Source of the DNA: OFTM10 sp964344055
GTDB taxonomy: Bacteria; Actinomycetota; Acidimicrobiia; Acidimicrobiales; Aldehydirespiratoraceae
Assembly (NCBI GenBank): GCA_964344055.1
Contig: CAYFLT010000005.1
Location: 62,001 to 126,000 of the forward strand
Length of the DNA: 64,000 bases
Direction of reading: 5' to 3'
Shown here one piece after another: positions 60,213 through 64,000 of this stretch. The translations under genes were made by a program, and so were the position numbers. How positions within the stretch are numbered: position 1 is the stretch's first letter; every line of letters begins with the position of its first letter. A model generated the notes under the pieces. It did not search any database. It was not told the origin of the DNA and saw only the letters and a list, made by a program, of their open reading frames with translations.

Positions 60213-61565
60213 TCAGCAGCGCATGGGCGGGATCGGCCGGACCGGTTCCGGGGTTCGAGATCGTGCCGAAGGTGGTTTGCTCCTCGGCCGACTTCGGGGA
60301 GCGGCGGCGTAGGTGTCGCTGCGTGCTGGGCTGCGTTTCGCGGGGGCTGACGAACGGGAAGGGTCGGAGCGCCGGTGGGTCAAGCGGCCGACTCGCTCGG
60401 CGTCGACAGTCAGTTGCCAGCGTTCGTGGTGAATCAGGTGGTGGTGCTTCGAACAGACGGGCACGAGGTTGTCGAGATCCGAGGCGCCGCCATGGCGCCA
60501 CCAGGTGATGTGGTGGATCTCGCAGTAGTCGAACGGCACATCACAGCCCGTGATGCAACAACTCTCGTGGACGGCACGGAGCGCGGCCCGCTGGGCCGAT
60601 GTGGCGAGCCTCGACACTCGCCCGACATCGAGGGGTTGGCTCGGACCGCCCAGGACGACCGGGAGAATCCCGGCGTCGCAGGCGAGGCGGCGAGCCTCCG
60701 ATGCGGGGATGGTTTCGCCACCGCCGAGCCGGGCGATTGGGCTCGCACTCAACTGGCCGAGCAGCGTCTGGTGGTCGATCTGCACGATGATCTCGGCTCG
60801 ACCGGCCGAGCCGGGCGCGGCCGCCGCGCCGGCACGCACCAGCTCGACGAGGGCGGCCGCCCGGCGCTGGTCGTTGGTCAGCACTCCCTCGGGCACGGGG
60901 AGCGCATCGCGGCCTCTTCGTTCCCGCCGCCACATCTCCTCGATCTTGGCGTGGACCGCGTTTCGGACGTACTCGGCGGAGACGGGGTCGAGCTCTCCGC
61001 TGAGCCCGACGGCCCCGCCAGGCCGCTTCGGCATGGCGAAACGATTCGACCGGCGTTGGCGCTCCAAGCGTGAATCGCCGTCGTCGTCGTCGAATTCCCT
61101 CTCGAACTCGGCCAGATGCCTGCGGGCACGGAACGGCGTGAGAGGAGCGATCTCGCCGATGAGCTCAACGAGGCGGTGGCGGAGGGCAGACCGGTGCTCG
61201 GCCGGCAGTCGGTCGGCCAGAAGGAATATCTCGTCGGCATGGGCCGTAGGCAGTTCCCCGCCCGCCACCGACTCCATGACGTCGGTGAGTTCGACTGACC
61301 AGGTGGCGCGGAGCGCGCGTCGCTTTGCCTCGCCGAACCCGACGCGAGCTTGTTGCTGGACGAGCTGGGTGATGTCGCGGGCTCCGGCGTCGACGTGGTT
61401 GCGCCCGCGTTCGACCAGCCGGAGCAGCTCGGCCTCACGAGCGTTCATCCAGTTGCGAGTCGTCTCGAGGCGCTCGAGGAGGGCGACTCGAGACGGGCCG
61501 GCCATTGCCTCTAGATCGTCGCAGAGATCGGCGATGACCGAGCTGTGGCCCTGCAGCGCTGACAT
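60213..61565 (-). CDS. DUF222/13E12-family HNH endonuclease-like protein
   Basis: A 450-aa protein with an N-terminal DUF222 region and a C-terminal HNH motif (CEIHHITWWRHGGASDLDNL, then VCSKHHHLIH with the last His). The tail is rich in Ser, Pro and Arg. This is the actinobacterial 13E12 repeat family, often multicopy. A LexA-type box in its promoter (61671-61684) indicates SOS control, as reported for mycobacterial 13E12 copies. It is full length and looks intact. Confidence 0.92.
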   Translation of the reverse strand: MSALQGHSSVIADLCDDLEAMAGPSRVALLERLETTRNWMNAREAELLRLVERGRNHVDAGARDITQLVQQQARVGFGEAKRRALRATWSVELTDVMESVAGGELPTAHADEIFLLADRLPAEHRSALRHRLVELIGEIAPLTPFRARRHLAEFEREFDDDDGDSRLERQRRSNRFAMPKRPGGAVGLSGELDPVSAEYVRNAVHAKIEEMWRRERRGRDALPVPEGVLTNDQRRAAALVELVRAGAAAAPGSAGRAEIIVQIDHQTLLGQLSASPIARLGGGETIPASEARRLACDAGILPVVLGGPSQPLDVGRVSRLATSAQRAALRAVHESCCITGCDVPFDYCEIHHITWWRHGGASDLDNLVPVCSKHHHLIHHERWQLTVDAERVGRLTHRRSDPSRSSAPAKRSPARSDTYAAAPRSRPRSKPPSARSRTPEPVRPIPPMRC

Positions 61566-61663
61566 CCCGACTCCTCCTCACGGCTGTGTGGCCTTCGAAA
61601 GGCAGCTGGGGAAGAGCGCTGCGAGCGTCCCTTTCTCCTCGAGGATGCGGGGACGTGAGAATC

Positions 61664-61692
61664 ACTGTAGCGAACACATGTTCGTGTTGCAA
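61664..61692 (-). promoter_or_regulatory. promoter of the 13E12 HNH gene
   Basis: On the minus strand, TTGCAA (61692-61687), a 17-bp spacer and TACAGT (61669-61664) form a good sigma-70-like promoter about 100 nt before the start codon. The LexA box fills the spacer. Confidence 0.65.
61671..61684. promoter_or_regulatory. LexA/SOS box (CGAAC-N4-GTTCG)
   Basis: CGAACACATGTTCG matches the Gram-positive/actinobacterial LexA consensus CGAAC-N4-GTTCG exactly. It lies between the -35 and -10 boxes of the HNH gene, where bound LexA would block RNA polymerase. Confidence 0.8.
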
Positions 61693-61783
61693 GGGTCTGG
61701 ACGAAGAAATCTCAGAAACCCGAGAGTCGCCCCACCCACAGGGTTCCTGGTGAAGGGTCGGGCGGGCGTGGGACCATCCCTAC

Positions 61784-62284
61784 GTGCTGATTCGTTCGTA
61801 CGAAGTCGGGGACCTCGACCAATGTCGCGCCCTCAACGAGGAGCTGGTGGTACATCACCGCCGGATCTACGACGCCCCCCACATAGGTGGAGACGAGCCC
61901 GGGCTCGGCTTCGACGAGTACCTCGCCCGGCCCGACCGGATTGCCACCTGGGTCGCGATCGACAACGGTGGGATCGTCGGCCTGACCGGCCTCTTGTGGC
62001 ACGACGACACCCACTCGGCCGAGGTAGAGCCAGTCATCGTCACCGAGGGCCGGCGTGGACAGGGGATCGGCCGTCGCCTCATGGAGCACGCGATCGAGGA
62101 GGCCCGCACGCGGGGCGCAGAGGAGGTCAACATCCGGCCGGTGGCCCGCAACGCCTCTGCAATCCGAGCCTTTCACGAACTCGGCTTCCGCACACTGGGC
62201 CATCTCGACCTCTTCTTGCGATTCGACGACCGCGCGGATTGGCGAGACGGCATCGAGGTGCATGGCCGCGATTTCCGGCACTGA
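61784..62284 (+). CDS. GNAT N-acetyltransferase
   Basis: A 166-aa acetyltransferase with the acetyl-CoA loop VTEGRRGQGIGRRLMEHAIEEAR and the C-terminal NASAIRAFHELGFRTLGHLDLF motif. It starts at a GTG. It is divergent from the HNH gene and could also be affected by the LexA box 100 nt away, although that site is better placed for the HNH gene. The acceptor is unknown. Confidence 0.88.
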   Translation: MLIRSYEVGDLDQCRALNEELVVHHRRIYDAPHIGGDEPGLGFDEYLARPDRIATWVAIDNGGIVGLTGLLWHDDTHSAEVEPVIVTEGRRGQGIGRRLMEHAIEEARTRGAEEVNIRPVARNASAIRAFHELGFRTLGHLDLFLRFDDRADWRDGIEVHGRDFRH

Positions 62285-62310
62285 TCGGACGACGAGGCCT
62301 CGGTCTCGTG

Positions 62311-63216
62311 TCAGGCCTCACGGAGTTCGCGCGCCGCTCGTTCGAGAACGGCCGTGGTGATGGCGCGGTAGTGCTCGAGCTCGTCGAGTGGAAGCCCCCA
62401 TCGGTCCATGGCGGACAGAGTCCAGGCCGCGATGCAGGCATCCCACAGTGGGAGCGGGCGGAGGAGAAGATCGTCGTCTCGGAGCTCCAGGTATCGGGCC
62501 GTGAACCGCTCCATGGCCTCGCGGTCGTACCGGCACTCGATCTCGAGTCGGGCCACTGCCAGGTCCGACAGCGGATCACCCCGGCGGGCATCCTCCCAGT
62601 CCAGCACCGCCTCCAACGTCCCTCCGATCCAGAGGAGGTTGCCCGGCCAGAAGTCGCCGTGCAGGAGTGCGCTGTCGTTCGGCGTCCACGTGGAGGCTCG
62701 TGAGTCGAGCGCAGTCCGAACCTCGTCACCGACAGGACCGTCCGGCAAGTACTCCCGGTAGCGGGACGGGTCCGGACGGAGCTCGAGCCCCGCGATCGCG
62801 AGCTTCCCCGGATCGAGCGCATGGAGGCGGACCATGAACGCAGCCATCTGCTCGACGGCCGAAGGAACCTCTGATGGCGATACGTGGTCGGATCCTTCGA
62901 TCCACTCCATCACGATGAACGGCGGATCCACGGTGTCGGAGTGGTCGGCCAGGAACGGTTCGGGAACGGGAAAGCCCTCGTCGCGAAGGACCCGGAGGAC
63001 GTGGTACTCCTTGGCAGTTCGTGTCCGGCAGTCAGCGGCGCTGCCCGAGGTGTGCTCACGAACGACAACCCGCCGAGCGCCGGCCCCACTCCCTCCCTGG
63101 ATGTCGACCGCGGTCACGGTCGCGGAGACTCCACCGGTCAGGGATTCGGTGGCGGTGATGACGGCACCTGGCTCCAACCGATCGACAGCTCGCCGGACGC
63201 CAGAGCTCGGATGCAT
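62311..63216 (-). CDS. APH-family phosphotransferase
   Basis: A 301-aa kinase-like protein of the aminoglycoside phosphotransferase/choline kinase fold. The catalytic loop LLHGDFWPGNLLW gives the Asp base and Asn, AVLDWEDARRGDPLSDL is the DFG-like metal-binding motif, and FIVMEWIEGSD is the hinge. Most such proteins phosphorylate small metabolites, so antibiotic resistance should not be assumed. The start codon used is GTG/ATG-type at 63216. Confidence 0.85.
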   Translation of the reverse strand: MHPSSGVRRAVDRLEPGAVITATESLTGGVSATVTAVDIQGGSGAGARRVVVREHTSGSAADCRTRTAKEYHVLRVLRDEGFPVPEPFLADHSDTVDPPFIVMEWIEGSDHVSPSEVPSAVEQMAAFMVRLHALDPGKLAIAGLELRPDPSRYREYLPDGPVGDEVRTALDSRASTWTPNDSALLHGDFWPGNLLWIGGTLEAVLDWEDARRGDPLSDLAVARLEIECRYDREAMERFTARYLELRDDDLLLRPLPLWDACIAAWTLSAMDRWGLPLDELEHYRAITTAVLERAARELREA

Positions 63217-63340
63217 CGGTTCGAGGCTATTGGTCTCGGTGGCTCGAGGAGCGGGACGGCAACCTCGCGGGGCGGCCCTTTGCTGGCCCTTTGCTCACCC
63301 TTCGTAGTGTCCGCCGGGACCGGGGACAAGGGGGACCGCC

Positions 63341-64000
63341 GTGTTGAGCCGCATTCGGGAAGTGCTGACCGTTTCACGACTGTTCGGGGCGGCGATCGTC
63401 CTCGGCGCGGGCGTGGCCGCACTGGCGTTCCTCCAATCCGGCGAGGATGACCCGTGGGCGCAGAGCCCGTGGGTGGATCGCCCAGAAGTGGAGACCTCGC
63501 CACTGGTGGTGGTGCTGTGCCATGGCGCCAACCAGACCTGGCCGGTCAATCTCGGCTCGTCCTACTTCGAAGCACAGTTCACCGAGACGAGTGGTTCCAG
63601 GACGGTGGCCGACTACTGGCGCGACATCTCGCACGGCCGGTTCTCGATCGAGGGCAGTGTCGTGGTCGACGTCCAGCTCGACGTTCCTCGAGACGACATC
63701 GGCGATCGTGACGACGACGACTGGGGGCAGTGCCGCGACGGGCTCAACGAGCAGTACGACATCGATTGGGATCGCTACTCCGGACCCGTCGTGATCAAGC
63801 CGCAGACCCTCGGCCGCACCATCGACGACATCGATCAGAACGACACCGAGATTCGGGTTCGGACGGTCCGCCACAGCGTCGCAGCGGACTGGCCGTCACC
63901 TCCCTTCACCGCGGTGCTGACCACCACCGGTTCCCTCTGGCCCAGTGGAAACACCGTGTTCGAGAACGTACAGGTGACCGCAGTCTCGATCGACAGTGAC
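63341..64000 (+). CDS. secreted protein, M6-like protease N-terminal part (partial)
   Basis: From a GTG at 63341, preceded by AAGGGGG, an open frame runs past the window edge (220 codons seen). A hydrophobic segment (LFGAAIVLGAGVAALAFL) anchors or exports it. SRTVADYWRDISHGRFSIEGSV resembles the region before the active site in M6/gametolysin-like metalloproteases. An Asp-rich stretch follows. No HExxH zinc motif is visible yet, so the enzyme call depends on sequence beyond 64000. Confidence 0.5.
   Translation, partial: MLSRIREVLTVSRLFGAAIVLGAGVAALAFLQSGEDDPWAQSPWVDRPEVETSPLVVVLCHGANQTWPVNLGSSYFEAQFTETSGSRTVADYWRDISHGRFSIEGSVVVDVQLDVPRDDIGDRDDDDWGQCRDGLNEQYDIDWDRYSGPVVIKPQTLGRTIDDIDQNDTEIRVRTVRHSVAADWPSPPFTAVLTTTGSLWPSGNTVFENVQVTAVSIDSD

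Noticed and set aside
60213..61565. Mobile element (13E12 insertion)
   Set aside because: The family is repetitive in actinobacteria, but I see no flanking repeats, integrase or attachment site here, so it is annotated as a gene only.
62311..63216. Aminoglycoside resistance gene
   Set aside because: The APH fold is clear, but chromosomal members of this family mostly act on metabolites, and nothing in the context suggests resistance or mobility.

Overview
The window is about 64 kb of high-GC DNA (roughly two-thirds G+C by eye) from a bacterial chromosome. It is gene-dense, with many GTG starts and very many 4-nt ATGA/GTGA stop-start overlaps. F420-type oxidoreductases (LLM and PPOX classes), an SLM-ordered form II CO-dehydrogenase-like operon, a 13E12/DUF222 HNH protein, GPGWW-type membrane proteins and Thr/Gly/Asp-rich lipoprotein linkers together suggest an actinobacterium, most likely Acidimicrobiia (inference). 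Six N-runs show it is a draft, probably metagenome-derived, assembly. Five are nominal 10-N gaps that break reading frames, and two of those look like unmerged 4-bp contig overlaps. I see no rRNA, tRNA, CRISPR array or insertion sequence, and no stretch above 300 bases lacks a gene.

Layout. 1-9.2 kb (mostly minus): a carbohydrate-type ABC importer coupled to a TauD-like dioxygenase, then an esterase, a membrane acyltransferase, a DHA2 exporter and a CBS-domain protein. 9.3-17.4 kb: an acyl-CoA synthetase; a molybdenum hydroxylase operon (S-L-M order) followed by a thioesterase-like protein and a Nudix hydrolase; an Asp/Glu racemase and a HAD phosphatase. 17.4-35 kb: an amine catabolism region. 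It holds a DadA/PuuB-type oxidase, a trimethylamine-dehydrogenase-like flavoprotein divergent from a dimethylglycine/sarcosine-dehydrogenase-like protein, and a tight divergon. On one side of the divergon are a C45 Ntn-hydrolase, a GNAT, a cupin and a second FAD oxidase. On the other are an omega-transaminase, a Lrp/AsnC regulator and a PotABCD-type importer. A proline-racemase-superfamily protein with Ser/Thr in place of both catalytic cysteines follows.

35-42.5 kb: an LLM oxidoreductase, an EamA transporter, a COG0523 GTPase, a P450, a PilZ protein, a 4CL-like acyl-CoA ligase and a betaine-homocysteine-methyltransferase-like protein. 42.5-53 kb: a biotinyl/carboxyltransferase fusion; a BcsA-like membrane protein with a degenerate glycosyltransferase region and a C-terminal PilZ domain, followed by an SdrD-like surface protein; and a MacAB-like export operon whose adaptor carries peptidoglycan-binding and Calx-beta domains. 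53-64 kb: a Gfo/Idh-like protein; a bifunctional penicillin-binding protein with a calcium-loop and poly-Thr tail, coupled to a zinc-ribbon coiled-coil protein; a membrane protein; a histidine phosphatase; a small XRE regulator; ArfB; a 13E12 HNH protein with a LexA box in its promoter; a GNAT; an APH-family kinase; and the start of a secreted protease-like protein.

Best candidate for an undescribed system: the 23.6-32.9 kb divergon. Its gene content suggests import, N-acylation, flavin oxidation, deacylation and transamination of a polyamine-like substrate. This would resemble the gamma-glutamylated Puu pathway but with a GNAT and a C45 hydrolase as protecting and deprotecting enzymes. That is inference from content, coupling and a shared palindromic operator, not demonstrated function.
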